From positions 1 to 64,000 of the forward strand of contig JADJSS010000044.1 of assembly GCA_016711605.1 (NCBI GenBank): a DNA stretch of 64,000 nt, read 5' to 3'. The DNA is from Saprospirales bacterium (lineage in GTDB: Bacteria; Bacteroidota; Bacteroidia; Chitinophagales; JADIYW01). Below the pieces are notes generated by a model, which saw only the letters and a list, made by a program, of their open reading frames with translations, made no database searches and was not told the origin of the DNA. Below are positions 57,318 through 64,000 of this stretch, piece by piece (the first letter of the stretch is position 1; the number at the start of each line of letters is the position of its first letter). The translations under genes and the position numbers were made by a program.

Positions 57318-58709
57318 ATGAAAACAATCAGAATAGCAGGCGCACAGGGCTTTTACGGCGATTCACCATTAGGTGCTATGGCAATTGCCATGCAAGGTGC
57401 AGCAGATTATTTAATGCACGATGCATTAGCAGAACTCACGTTATCTATCTTACAAAAAGATAAAATAAAAGATCCAACAATGGGTTATGCAAGAGATATA
57501 GAAGTGCATGCACGAACACTCTATCCAATGGCATTTGCAAAAGGAATTAAAATTGTCACCAATTCTGGTGGTTTAAATCCGGAAAGTGCAGCCGAAAAAG
57601 TAAAAGCTATTTTAGAAAAGCAAGGTATAAAAGGTGTCAAAATAGCAACGATTACTGGCGATGACGTATTAGCGCGCTTACCAGAATTTAAAGAAAATAA
57701 TGTAGAATTGAATAATTTAGATGACAACTCATCTTATTATGATTCTAAATTTCCACCAACACATGCCAACGTTTATATTGGTGCACAAAAAGTAAAAGAA
57801 GCATTAGACAATGGTGCCAATTTAATCTTGGCTGGTCGTGTAGCGGATCCATGTCTGGCACTTGGAATTTTAGCACATGAATTTAACTGGAAAATTGATG
57901 AAGCAACTACACAGGAAGATTTCGACAGAATGGCTTTTGCCATTACCATTGGCCATATTTTAGAATGTGGTGGACAAGCTTCTGGTGGTAATGCTTATTC
58001 GGAATGGCCAATGAATTATAGTGTTTCCGACTTAGGTTATCCGATTGCACATGTAAATGAAGACTGTACGGCTATCTTAACAAAAGCAGATAATACAGGT
58101 GGAAAAGTTTCTCGCAATACTATTCGTGAACAACTTGTTTATGAAATTCACGATCCAACAAATTACATTACGCCAGATGTTATCGTAGATTTATCTAATA
58201 TAAAACTGGAAGATGTTTCTGAAAATAAAGTTTCTATTTCAGGTATTAAAGGAAAACCTCGTCCGGAAAAATTAAAATTGTGTATTGGTCAACATGAAGG
58301 ATTTGTGACTGAACAATTCTTCTTTTTCTCCTATCCTTTTGCGTATGACAAATTGCAAATGTTTATCAAAGCAGTGAAAGAAACATGGGCAAAATTACCT
58401 GTACAAATATTAGAATCACGTTTTAATATTATTGGTGTAAATGGTTTGCATGAAGATGCGGTAGAAATTCCAAACGCTGATGAATTAAATGAACGCAGCG
58501 AATTAGGTTTGCGTATTGCCATCAAACACAAAGACGACAGAACCGGAAAAACTGCGATTGCAGGCATTGTTTGCTTAGGTTTAAATGGACCACCAGGTGT
58601 TATTTCTGTGCCAGGTTGGGGAAATATGAACCGTGCTATGCTCAGTTTATTTCCATGCTTAATACCAAGAGAACTCATTAATCCTGAAGTAAAATATATT
58701 GAAGTATAA
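57318..58709 (+). CDS. atuA: AtuA-domain protein (acyclic terpene utilisation AtuA, DUF1446)
   Basis: A 463-residue protein matching the AtuA family. It has IRIAGAQGFYGDSPLGAMAI at the start (the GxxGxxGDS motif), DYLMHDALAELTLSIL, ITNSGGLNPESAAEKV-like IVTNSGGLNPESA, GRVADPCLALG near 172-182 and CGGQASGGNAYSEWP near 215-229. AtuA is required for growth on acyclic terpenes such as citronellol in Pseudomonas; its biochemical activity is not established. Here it is followed by the small AtuA-related protein and the acyl-CoA dehydrogenases, which supports an atu-like pathway. Intact. Confidence 0.88.
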   Translation: MKTIRIAGAQGFYGDSPLGAMAIAMQGAADYLMHDALAELTLSILQKDKIKDPTMGYARDIEVHARTLYPMAFAKGIKIVTNSGGLNPESAAEKVKAILEKQGIKGVKIATITGDDVLARLPEFKENNVELNNLDDNSSYYDSKFPPTHANVYIGAQKVKEALDNGANLILAGRVADPCLALGILAHEFNWKIDEATTQEDFDRMAFAITIGHILECGGQASGGNAYSEWPMNYSVSDLGYPIAHVNEDCTAILTKADNTGGKVSRNTIREQLVYEIHDPTNYITPDVIVDLSNIKLEDVSENKVSISGIKGKPRPEKLKLCIGQHEGFVTEQFFFFSYPFAYDKLQMFIKAVKETWAKLPVQILESRFNIIGVNGLHEDAVEIPNADELNERSELGLRIAIKHKDDRTGKTAIAGIVCLGLNGPPGVISVPGWGNMNRAMLSLFPCLIPRELINPEVKYIEV

Positions 58710-58717
58710 AAATAAAT

Positions 58718-58842
58718 ATCACAGAGATGCACGGAAATTTCACAGAGAACACTATGAAATTTAAAGCATTCTTTGTAATTAAAAACATTGAAGTAAAAAT
58801 CTGACAAAGAACTCTGTGAAAAAACTCAGTGTTCTCTGTGAT
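58718..58842. repeat. inverted-repeat unit with imperfect CACAGAG-rich arms
   Basis: The left arm 58718-58756 begins ATCACAGAG and repeats TTTCACAGAGAACACT. The right arm 58803-58842 is its imperfect reverse complement (ending TGTTCTCTGTGAT). About 46 bases lie between the arms, with no ORF. It occupies almost the whole gap between atuA and the AtuA-related gene. Confidence 0.7.
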
Positions 58843-58859
58843 ACAAAAAAACATACAAT

Positions 58860-59177
58860 ATGAAAACAATAAAATTAATAGATATAGCATCAGCTCGCAG
58901 TGGCGACAAAAACAACGTATGCAACATTGGCGTGATGGCAAAATCTGAAGAAGATTATGCAACACTCAAACAACATTTAACTGCTGATATTGTGAAAACA
59001 CACTTCAAAGGTTTGATAAAAGGAAAAGTAGAACGATTTGAATGGGACAGTTTAGAATCCTTAAATTTTGTTTGCCACGAAGCACTCGATGGTGGCGCAT
59101 CACGCAGTATGCGAATGGACAGCTTAGGAAAAAACTTTAGTTCGCATTTACTAAGACTTGAGCTAGAAATAAATTAA
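58860..59177 (+). CDS. AtuA-related small protein
   Basis: A 105-residue protein of the AtuA C-terminal/AtuA-related family. It starts IKLIDIASARSGDKNNVCNIGVMAKSEED, with the conserved ARSGDKG/N...IG motif, and ends HEALDGGASRSMRMDSLGKNFSSHLLRLEL. In many organisms this module is fused to AtuA; here it is a separate gene directly downstream. The function is unknown beyond that association. Confidence 0.85.
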   Translation: MKTIKLIDIASARSGDKNNVCNIGVMAKSEEDYATLKQHLTADIVKTHFKGLIKGKVERFEWDSLESLNFVCHEALDGGASRSMRMDSLGKNFSSHLLRLELEIN

Positions 59178-59216
59178 CCGCAAAGTTTTCAAAGTTTTTC
59201 GCAAAGTACGCTAAAG
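59176..59216. repeat. left arm of inverted repeat around the GxxExxY gene
   Basis: It starts AACCGCAAAG at 59176 and contains three CAAAGT words. The reverse complement of 59668-59711 aligns over the full length, sharing AACCGCAAAG, CAAAGT and TTCGCAAAGT exactly. It begins at the stop codon of the AtuA-related gene and ends four bases before the GxxExxY start. Confidence 0.75.
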
Positions 59217-59219
59217 AAA

Positions 59220-59597
59220 ATGAAAGAAAATGAGTTATCACATATTATAATCGGATTAGCCATTGATGTTCACAATGCGCTTGGTCCTGGTTTATTAGAA
59301 AGCGCATATCAAGAATGTTTGTTTTATAAATTAAGTAAAGAAGGATTCAAAGTTGAAAAGGAGAAAAGAATGCCATTGGTATATGAAGATGTAAAATTAG
59401 ATTGTGGTTATCGAATAGATTTATTAGTTGAAGAAAAATTGGTAATCGAAATAAAAAGTGTTGATGTACTAGATGATATTCATCTTGCACAAACGCTTAC
59501 TTACTTAAAACTTGGAAATTACAAACTTGGCTTGCTTATAAATTTTAATGTAACACTTTTAAAACATGGAATAAAAAGAGTTGTAAATGGATTATAA
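59220..59597 (+). CDS. GxxExxY protein (PD-(D/E)XK-like fold)
   Basis: A 125-residue protein with the signature GPGLLESAYQE (GxxExxY) near residues 21-31 and a PD-(D/E)XK-like core RIDLLVEEKLVIEIK near 67-81 (Asp, Glu and Lys present). It ends LLKHGIKRVVNG. The GxxExxY family is widespread, short and of unknown function; a nuclease fold is predicted. It stands between inverted repeats and interrupts an otherwise uniform catabolic operon, which suggests a transposable cargo or independent element rather than a pathway enzyme. Confidence 0.85.
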   Translation: MKENELSHIIIGLAIDVHNALGPGLLESAYQECLFYKLSKEGFKVEKEKRMPLVYEDVKLDCGYRIDLLVEEKLVIEIKSVDVLDDIHLAQTLTYLKLGNYKLGLLINFNVTLLKHGIKRVVNGL

Positions 59598-59667
59598 ATC
59601 TTTTACATTTTTATCTTAAAAACTTAAAAGACAAAATATATTGCTTAAAAACTAATTCTCGAATAAT

Positions 59668-59711
59668 AACCTTTGCAAACTTTGCGAAATTACTTTGCAC
59701 TCTTTGCGGTT
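59668..59711. repeat. right arm of inverted repeat around the GxxExxY gene
   Basis: It begins AACCTTTGCAAACTTTGCG and ends CTTTGCGGTT at 59711. It is the mirror of 59176-59216 with a few mismatches and one two-base gap. The next gene's ATG follows 13 bases later. Confidence 0.75.
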
Positions 59712-59724
59712 AAAAAAAATAAAA

Positions 59725-61242
59725 ATGACAAACCTAGAACAATATTACTTAACAGAAGAACATAACTTATTCAGAAAAACCTTGCGTGATTTTTTGGACA
59801 AAGAAGTCGTGCCATTTGTGGATCAATGGGAAATTGACCAGCAAGTTCCAAAAGAAATTTTTCTAAAATTTGGTGAAATGGGTTTCTTTGGATTAACACA
59901 AGAAGAAAAATATGGTGGCTCCAATTTAGATTTTTGGTACGATGTAATTTTTATAGAAGAAGTTTCAAAATCAAATTCTGGTGGCTTTGGTGCAAGCATT
60001 TCTGCACATCCATATTTATCCATGTCGCATTTAAAACATGAAGCAAGTGATGCATTAAAAGCAAACTATTTACCAAAAGCAATTTCCGGAGAATGGCACG
60101 GTGCATTAGCCATTACGGAACCTCACGCAGGTTCTGATGTAGCTGGAATAAAAACAACTGCTGTAAAAGATGGCGATGAATATGTCATTAATGGTTCAAA
60201 ATGTTTTATTACCAATGGCGTTTCTGCAGATTATATTGTAGTCGCTTGTAAAACTTCGTCAACTGGTTCCAGTGGAATTTCTATGATCTTGGTTGATGGA
60301 AATTCAATTGGTTTATCCAAAAATAATTTAAAAAAATTAGGTTGGAAAGCCAGTGATACAGCAGAGTTAGCATTCGATAATGTTCGTGTTCCAATTACCA
60401 ATTTATTAGGCGAAGAAAACAAAGGTTTTTACTACATCATGCAGCGTTTTGAACTGGAAAGATTGACACTAGCATTGGGTGCAATTGCTTCGTCAGAATG
60501 GGCAATGGAATATACGTTGCAATACATGAACGAACGCAAAGCATTTGGCAGAACAATAAATAAATTTCAAGTATTACGACATAGAATTGCACAACTTACT
60601 GCTGAGCTAGAAAATGTAAAAACATTCACTTATCATGTTTGTAAAATGCATGCTGATAAAAATTATTGCGTGAAAGAAGCATCGATGGCAAAATTGTTAG
60701 CAACCGAATTATCTGACAAAGTTGCCTATCAATGTTTGCAAATGTTTGGTGGATATGGCTACATGGAAGAATATAAAATGGCACGCTTTTTCAGAGACTC
60801 AAGACTAGGAACAATTGGTGGTGGTTCATCAGAAATTATGTTAGAGATTATTTCTAAAATGGTAATTGATGATGTGAGTTATGGACAACAAGAATCAAGA
60901 GCCAAGAATCAAGACATTTCTATTGATGATTTATTTTCTTCTTTACCATTAAGATTAAAGAAAGAAAAAGCAAATGGTGTTGAGTTAAAAGTATTGTTTG
61001 AGTTTGAAAATGATTTAAATTATTTAATCGAAATAAAAAACCAAGAAATAAAATCTTCAGTAATTGAAAACAAAAATCTTATTACTTACGACTTTTTACT
61101 TACTACTAATACACAAACCTACATCGCAGTAGAAACAGGAAAACTAAATCCACAGGAAGCATTTATGAATGGTAAAATTCAAGTTTCTGATTTAGGAAAA
61201 ATGATGCAGTTTGGAAGTTTATTTAAAAAATATAGCAATTAA
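59725..61242 (+). CDS. acyl-CoA dehydrogenase with C-terminal SCP2 domain, copy 1
   Basis: A 505-residue fusion. The ATG at 59725 is preferred over the upstream TTG at 59695, which lies inside the inverted repeat. The dehydrogenase part (about 1-385) has FFGLTQEEKYGGSNLDFWYDV, ALAITEPHAGSDVAGIKTTA, YVINGSKCFITNG, FGRTINKFQVLRHRIAQL and GGYGYMEEYKMARFFRDSRLGTIGGGSSEIM. The SCP2 part (about 400-505) ends TYIAVETGKLNPQEAFMNGKIQVSDLGKMM. It likely oxidises a branched acyl-CoA, feeding electrons to ETF (AtuD/citronellyl-CoA dehydrogenase-like by context). The linker carries an in-frame GAATCAAGA repeat. Confidence 0.88.
   Translation: MTNLEQYYLTEEHNLFRKTLRDFLDKEVVPFVDQWEIDQQVPKEIFLKFGEMGFFGLTQEEKYGGSNLDFWYDVIFIEEVSKSNSGGFGASISAHPYLSMSHLKHEASDALKANYLPKAISGEWHGALAITEPHAGSDVAGIKTTAVKDGDEYVINGSKCFITNGVSADYIVVACKTSSTGSSGISMILVDGNSIGLSKNNLKKLGWKASDTAELAFDNVRVPITNLLGEENKGFYYIMQRFELERLTLALGAIASSEWAMEYTLQYMNERKAFGRTINKFQVLRHRIAQLTAELENVKTFTYHVCKMHADKNYCVKEASMAKLLATELSDKVAYQCLQMFGGYGYMEEYKMARFFRDSRLGTIGGGSSEIMLEIISKMVIDDVSYGQQESRAKNQDISIDDLFSSLPLRLKKEKANGVELKVLFEFENDLNYLIEIKNQEIKSSVIENKNLITYDFLLTTNTQTYIAVETGKLNPQEAFMNGKIQVSDLGKMMQFGSLFKKYSN
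60889..60914. repeat. in-frame GAATCAAGA mini-repeat in acyl-CoA dehydrogenase copy 1
   Basis: Two CAAGAATCAAGA words, separated by GC, encode QESRAKNQD in the linker between the dehydrogenase and SCP2 domains. The same DNA words inside argS (22152-22181) encode QESGIKNQD. Confidence 0.7.
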
Positions 61243-61267
61243 AATAAAAAATAAAAATCAATAAAAA

Positions 61268-62770
61268 ATGAGCAGTTCACTATCTTACTATTTCAATGAA
61301 GAACACGAATCATTTCGTCAAACTATTCGTCAATTTTTACAAGCAGAAGCTATTCCAAATATCGATCAATGGGAAGCCGATGGCAAAATACCACGCGAAT
61401 TTTGGAAGAAATTTGGCGAAATGGGTTACTTCGGTCTTTGCTATCCAGAAGAATTTGGTGGCAGCAATCTAGATTTCTTTTACAACGTTGTGATGTGCGA
61501 AGAAATCTCTAAAGTTTTTTCTGGTGGATTCACCATCACCGCAGCCGTGCAATCATTTATGAGTACACCGTACATCATGAAACATGGTAGCGATTATCTA
61601 AAAGAAAACTATTTAAAACCAGCCATTGCTGGTGAAAAAATTGGTTGCATTGGCATTACCGAACCTGGTGCTGGCAGCGACGCAGCAAACATACAAACGC
61701 GTGCAAAAAAAGAAGGCGATTATTATATCGTAAATGGCTCCAAAACGTTTATCACCAATGGAATTTACGGACAATTTGTAATTCTTGTTTGCAAAACAAA
61801 TCCGGAAGCTGGTGCTGCTGGTGTTAGTTTATTAGTATTAGATTTAGATGCTGAAGGTGTTTCAAAAAACAAATTAAAAAAACTCGGTTGGCACGCTTCT
61901 GATACTGCTGAATTACATTTTGATAATGTAAAAGTTCCGGTAAAAAATTTATTAGGCGAAGAAGGAAAAGGCTTTTATTATTTAATGGGTGGCTTGCAAT
62001 TAGAACGACTTTCTGCTGGAATTATGGGTTATGCATCGTGCGAATCTATCGTAGAATATTCTTTAAAATACATGAACGAACGAAGTGCCTTTGGCAGAAC
62101 CATCAATAAATTTCAAGTGCTAAGACATCGCGTTGCGCAATTAGCAGCAGAAATAGAATGCATCAAAATATTTACGTTGCAAACGTGTAAAATGCACGAA
62201 CAAGGAAAATATGTGGTAAAAGAATGTTCGATGGTAAAATTAATTGCTACTGAATTAGCTGATAAAGTAATGTATCAATGTCTGCAATTTTTTGGTGGTT
62301 ATGGTTATATGGAAGAATATAAAGTAGCTCGTGCTTTCCGCGATTCTCGCATTGGAACCATTGGCGGCGGCTCATCTGAAATTATGCGCGAAATAATAGC
62401 AAAAATGGTCATCGATGATATTGGATACGAAAGAGCCGAATCTACTGTTGAAAGACCAGTGCACACAGTAGAAAGTATTTTTGCTACACTTCCATCTCGC
62501 TTTAAAACAGAAAAAGCTGCAGGAAAAAATCTGAATATTCATTTTTCATTTACAAATAACAACTACACGGTAAACATTGCTGATGGAAAACTAAATGTTG
62601 AAAATGGATTGCAAGGAACTGCTGATTGTTTAGTTGAAACAGATGACGAAACCTATATTGCCGTAGAAACTGGAAAACTCAATCCGCAGGAAGCTTTTAT
62701 GACCGGAAAAATTAAAGTTTCTGACTTAATGCAGATGATGGCATTTGGCGGCTTGTTTAAAAAGTTATAA
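61268..62770 (+). CDS. acyl-CoA dehydrogenase with C-terminal SCP2 domain, copy 2
   Basis: A 500-residue paralogue of copy 1, 25 bases downstream. The dehydrogenase part has FGLCYPEEFGGSNLDFFYNV, CIGITEPGAGSDAANIQTRA, YIVNGSKTFITNG and FGRTINKFQVLRHRVAQL. The SCP2 domain ends TYIAVETGKLNPQEAFMTGKIKVSDLMQMMAF. Its linker (ERAESTVERPVHTVES) lacks the GAATCAAGA repeat but has the same length as that of copy 1. Both copies keep the catalytic-base-bearing helix region typical of the family. Tandem duplication suggests two sequential or chain-length-specific substrates. Confidence 0.9.
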   Translation: MSSSLSYYFNEEHESFRQTIRQFLQAEAIPNIDQWEADGKIPREFWKKFGEMGYFGLCYPEEFGGSNLDFFYNVVMCEEISKVFSGGFTITAAVQSFMSTPYIMKHGSDYLKENYLKPAIAGEKIGCIGITEPGAGSDAANIQTRAKKEGDYYIVNGSKTFITNGIYGQFVILVCKTNPEAGAAGVSLLVLDLDAEGVSKNKLKKLGWHASDTAELHFDNVKVPVKNLLGEEGKGFYYLMGGLQLERLSAGIMGYASCESIVEYSLKYMNERSAFGRTINKFQVLRHRVAQLAAEIECIKIFTLQTCKMHEQGKYVVKECSMVKLIATELADKVMYQCLQFFGGYGYMEEYKVARAFRDSRIGTIGGGSSEIMREIIAKMVIDDIGYERAESTVERPVHTVESIFATLPSRFKTEKAAGKNLNIHFSFTNNNYTVNIADGKLNVENGLQGTADCLVETDDETYIAVETGKLNPQEAFMTGKIKVSDLMQMMAFGGLFKKL

Positions 62771-62798
62771 AATTGTGAAATACATAATAAATAAATAC

Positions 62799-62835
62799 AA
62801 AACCATTCAAAAAATTTGGATGGTTTTGCTTTTTT
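62799..62835 (+). terminator. intrinsic terminator of the catabolic operon
   Basis: AAAACCAT (62799-62806) pairs with ATGGTTTT (62820-62827), followed after GC by a run of T. It lies 28 bases past the stop of the second dehydrogenase. Confidence 0.75.
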
Positions 62836-62869
62836 GGATTTTTGGAACTAAATTTGAAGTCCAAATGTT

Positions 62870-63715
62870 ATGAAGAAGTCATTTTATATACCTTTAATTG
62901 GATTTTTTTTCCTTTTTAGCTCATCGTTTACTTCAAAACCTGCATCTAAAGTAATAGGCGGCATCGGTGGACAGGCAATATATGATTCTATTGCGCAACG
63001 ATTTATGATTAAATCACTTGAATTAAATAATTATTTAAAAGCAAACTCACTTCGACCTGGCGATTTAATTTTAGAAATTGATAAAGTTCCAATACATAAA
63101 ATGAACTACGGCAGTGTATTGAGTTTGGTACAAGGTGAAGTTGGCACACCAATGAGTTTAAAGGTAATTCGTTATAACGGTATCGAAAAATATTATGAAA
63201 TAAAACGTATTCGTGTAACCTTAGATATGAATCCAACGTGGTGGTCGGTTCCTGATTACAAGTATTATTCCATTTTGGATGGCTTAAATTATGCAATAAA
63301 AGAACTAAAAGTAAATGGCAAAAACTCAATGGATTTGTCATCAAAAATTCCAAATAAATCTGATAGAATATTTTGTAATTTTAATTTGCGTGGTGCTTAC
63401 GAATCAATGTATAAAAAAAATGAGACTGGTAAATTTTATTATTCAGCTACATTTGTACAAACCGACGATAGAGCAAAAGCCGAAGGAATGTATTTATACT
63501 TGAACTATCAATTGAAACCGTTGAATATTCAGTTTGTAAAATTAAAACGAACAGAAAGTATTCAAACAGATACAAAAACAATTACTTATAAAGTAGATGA
63601 ATTCTCTGATATTATTTTAAGTAAAATGACGGTTCAATTAAAGTTACTGAAAGAATATGATGCTGCTGAAAATAAAAACTTATGGAAAGTAGTTTTAGAA
63701 GCAAAATTAAACTGA
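62870..63715 (+). CDS. PDZ-domain exported protein
   Basis: A 281-residue protein with a signal peptide (1-22). A PDZ-like domain spans about 30-115, with GGIGGQAIYDS, ANSLRPGDLILEIDKVPIHKMNYGSVLSLVQGEVGTPM and LKVIRYNG, the typical strand order of GxxGDxIxxxxxxxV then GxxGTxVxLxVxR. The remainder is beta-rich and unassigned. No protease domain is visible. The 3' end overlaps the convergent WbqC-like gene by nine bases, an unusual arrangement. The substrate or partner is unknown. Confidence 0.75.
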   Translation: MKKSFYIPLIGFFFLFSSSFTSKPASKVIGGIGGQAIYDSIAQRFMIKSLELNNYLKANSLRPGDLILEIDKVPIHKMNYGSVLSLVQGEVGTPMSLKVIRYNGIEKYYEIKRIRVTLDMNPTWWSVPDYKYYSILDGLNYAIKELKVNGKNSMDLSSKIPNKSDRIFCNFNLRGAYESMYKKNETGKFYYSATFVQTDDRAKAEGMYLYLNYQLKPLNIQFVKLKRTESIQTDTKTITYKVDEFSDIILSKMTVQLKLLKEYDAAENKNLWKVVLEAKLN

Positions 63716-64000
63716 TAATTTACTCAAATACTCAACGCTTGTTGTTCCTTTATTAAACAACACATCTAAAATACTCAAATCTGCTTCAAACGGAAATCTA
63801 TCGCTAAATACTTGTGGATACGATGAAAAATTAATTTCCGATTTTTTATTTGGCAAGATAAAACTTCTATAATCAGTTCCGAAAAATTCATCTTTTGAAA
63901 AATATTTTTCAGTAAATTTTACCGACAAATCAACTTTTAATATCGATGCAATAGTTTGCATAAATTGAAAATTAAAATCGATTAATAACTCAAATTTCTG
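63707..64000 (-). CDS. WbqC-family protein, C-terminal part (runs off the window)
   Basis: The C-terminal 97 residues are seen; the reading frame is open through the window end. It shows DYRSFILPNKKSEINFSSYPQVFSDRF and DLSILDVLFNKG, the ending typical of WbqC-like proteins (PYxQxF...F.....LSILDLLFNEG). The family is found in O-antigen or other polysaccharide loci and in many Bacteroidota genomes; its biochemical role is unclear. The ATG at 63959-63961 is internal, not the true start. Confidence 0.75.
   Translation of the reverse strand, partial: QKFELLIDFNFQFMQTIASILKVDLSVKFTEKYFSKDEFFGTDYRSFILPNKKSEINFSSYPQVFSDRFPFEADLSILDVLFNKGTTSVEYLSKLSV

Noticed and set aside
59220..59597. GxxExxY gene as part of a restriction or defence island
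   Set aside because: No methylase, helicase or toxin-antitoxin partner is adjacent; only metabolic genes and the flanking inverted repeats are seen.

Overview
This window is AT-rich chromosomal DNA of a member of the Bacteroidota, probably from the Chitinophagales/Saprospirales/Flavobacteriales range. The evidence is type IX secretion (T9SS type A) C-terminal domains on three large secreted proteins, a TonB-dependent receptor coupled to a DUF4249 lipoprotein, Bacteroidota-type promoters (TTTG-N18-20-TAnnTTTG), and no clear Shine-Dalgarno sequences. No rRNA, tRNA or CRISPR array was seen.

Layout. Positions 1-5.4 kb hold heavily frame-broken genes: a DUF962/Mpo1-like protein, an alpha/beta-hydrolase-like protein, an MBL-fold hydrolase, a lipoprotein and an M13 metallopeptidase. 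From 5.5 to 15.4 kb two paralogous T9SS surface proteins flank a 979-residue FAD/4Fe-4S oxidoreductase; the second is bounded by a 47-bp exact duplication of that oxidoreductase's 3' end. From 15.5 to 20 kb come a subclass B1 metallo-beta-lactamase and a TonB receptor/DUF4249 pair. From 20 to 26 kb are a SET-domain protein, ArgS, an arginine decarboxylase and an ammonium transporter. From 26 to 33 kb are frameshifted genes (lipoamide dehydrogenase, M20 amidohydrolase, YceI, a GH18 chitinase-like T9SS protein) and an MpaB/latex-clearing-type oxygenase. From 34 to 51 kb is housekeeping and envelope material: SRPBCC proteins, lipoproteins, a methylmalonyl-CoA mutase small subunit, a beta-propeller/barrel outer-membrane protein, a HerA-like ATPase, PPK2, ArgH, a LysM/DUF1571 protein, a thioredoxin-fold protein, a CTP-dependent polyprenol-kinase-like protein and an SDR.

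From 51.2 to 62.8 kb is a coherent catabolic cluster resembling the Pseudomonas atu (acyclic terpene utilisation) or liu systems. It has a stand-alone SCP2 protein; divergently, a carboxyltransferase, a biotin carboxylase/carrier, an enoyl-CoA hydratase, AtuA and an AtuA-related protein; and two acyl-CoA dehydrogenases that each carry a C-terminal SCP2 domain. The divergent promoter region carries two copies of the operator-like word ACCAAACGTTCGTT, each just upstream of a -33 element. The inferred role is beta-oxidation of a branched, probably isoprenoid, acyl-CoA with a biotin-dependent carboxylation step and SCP2 domains as hydrophobic ligand carriers.

Two cross-cutting patterns stand out. 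First, many frameshifts fall in homopolymers, and a +/-1 change restores conserved protein, so most look like residual long-read indels rather than true pseudogenes. Second, short degenerate or palindromic mini-repeats occur between genes and also in-frame inside genes (ArgS twice, biotin carboxylase, carboxyltransferase, acyl-CoA dehydrogenase), nearly always at inter-domain linkers. Related inverted-repeat units occur at 33.75-33.93 kb, 58.72-58.84 kb and 59.18-59.71 kb, the last enclosing a GxxExxY (PD-(D/E)XK-fold) gene.
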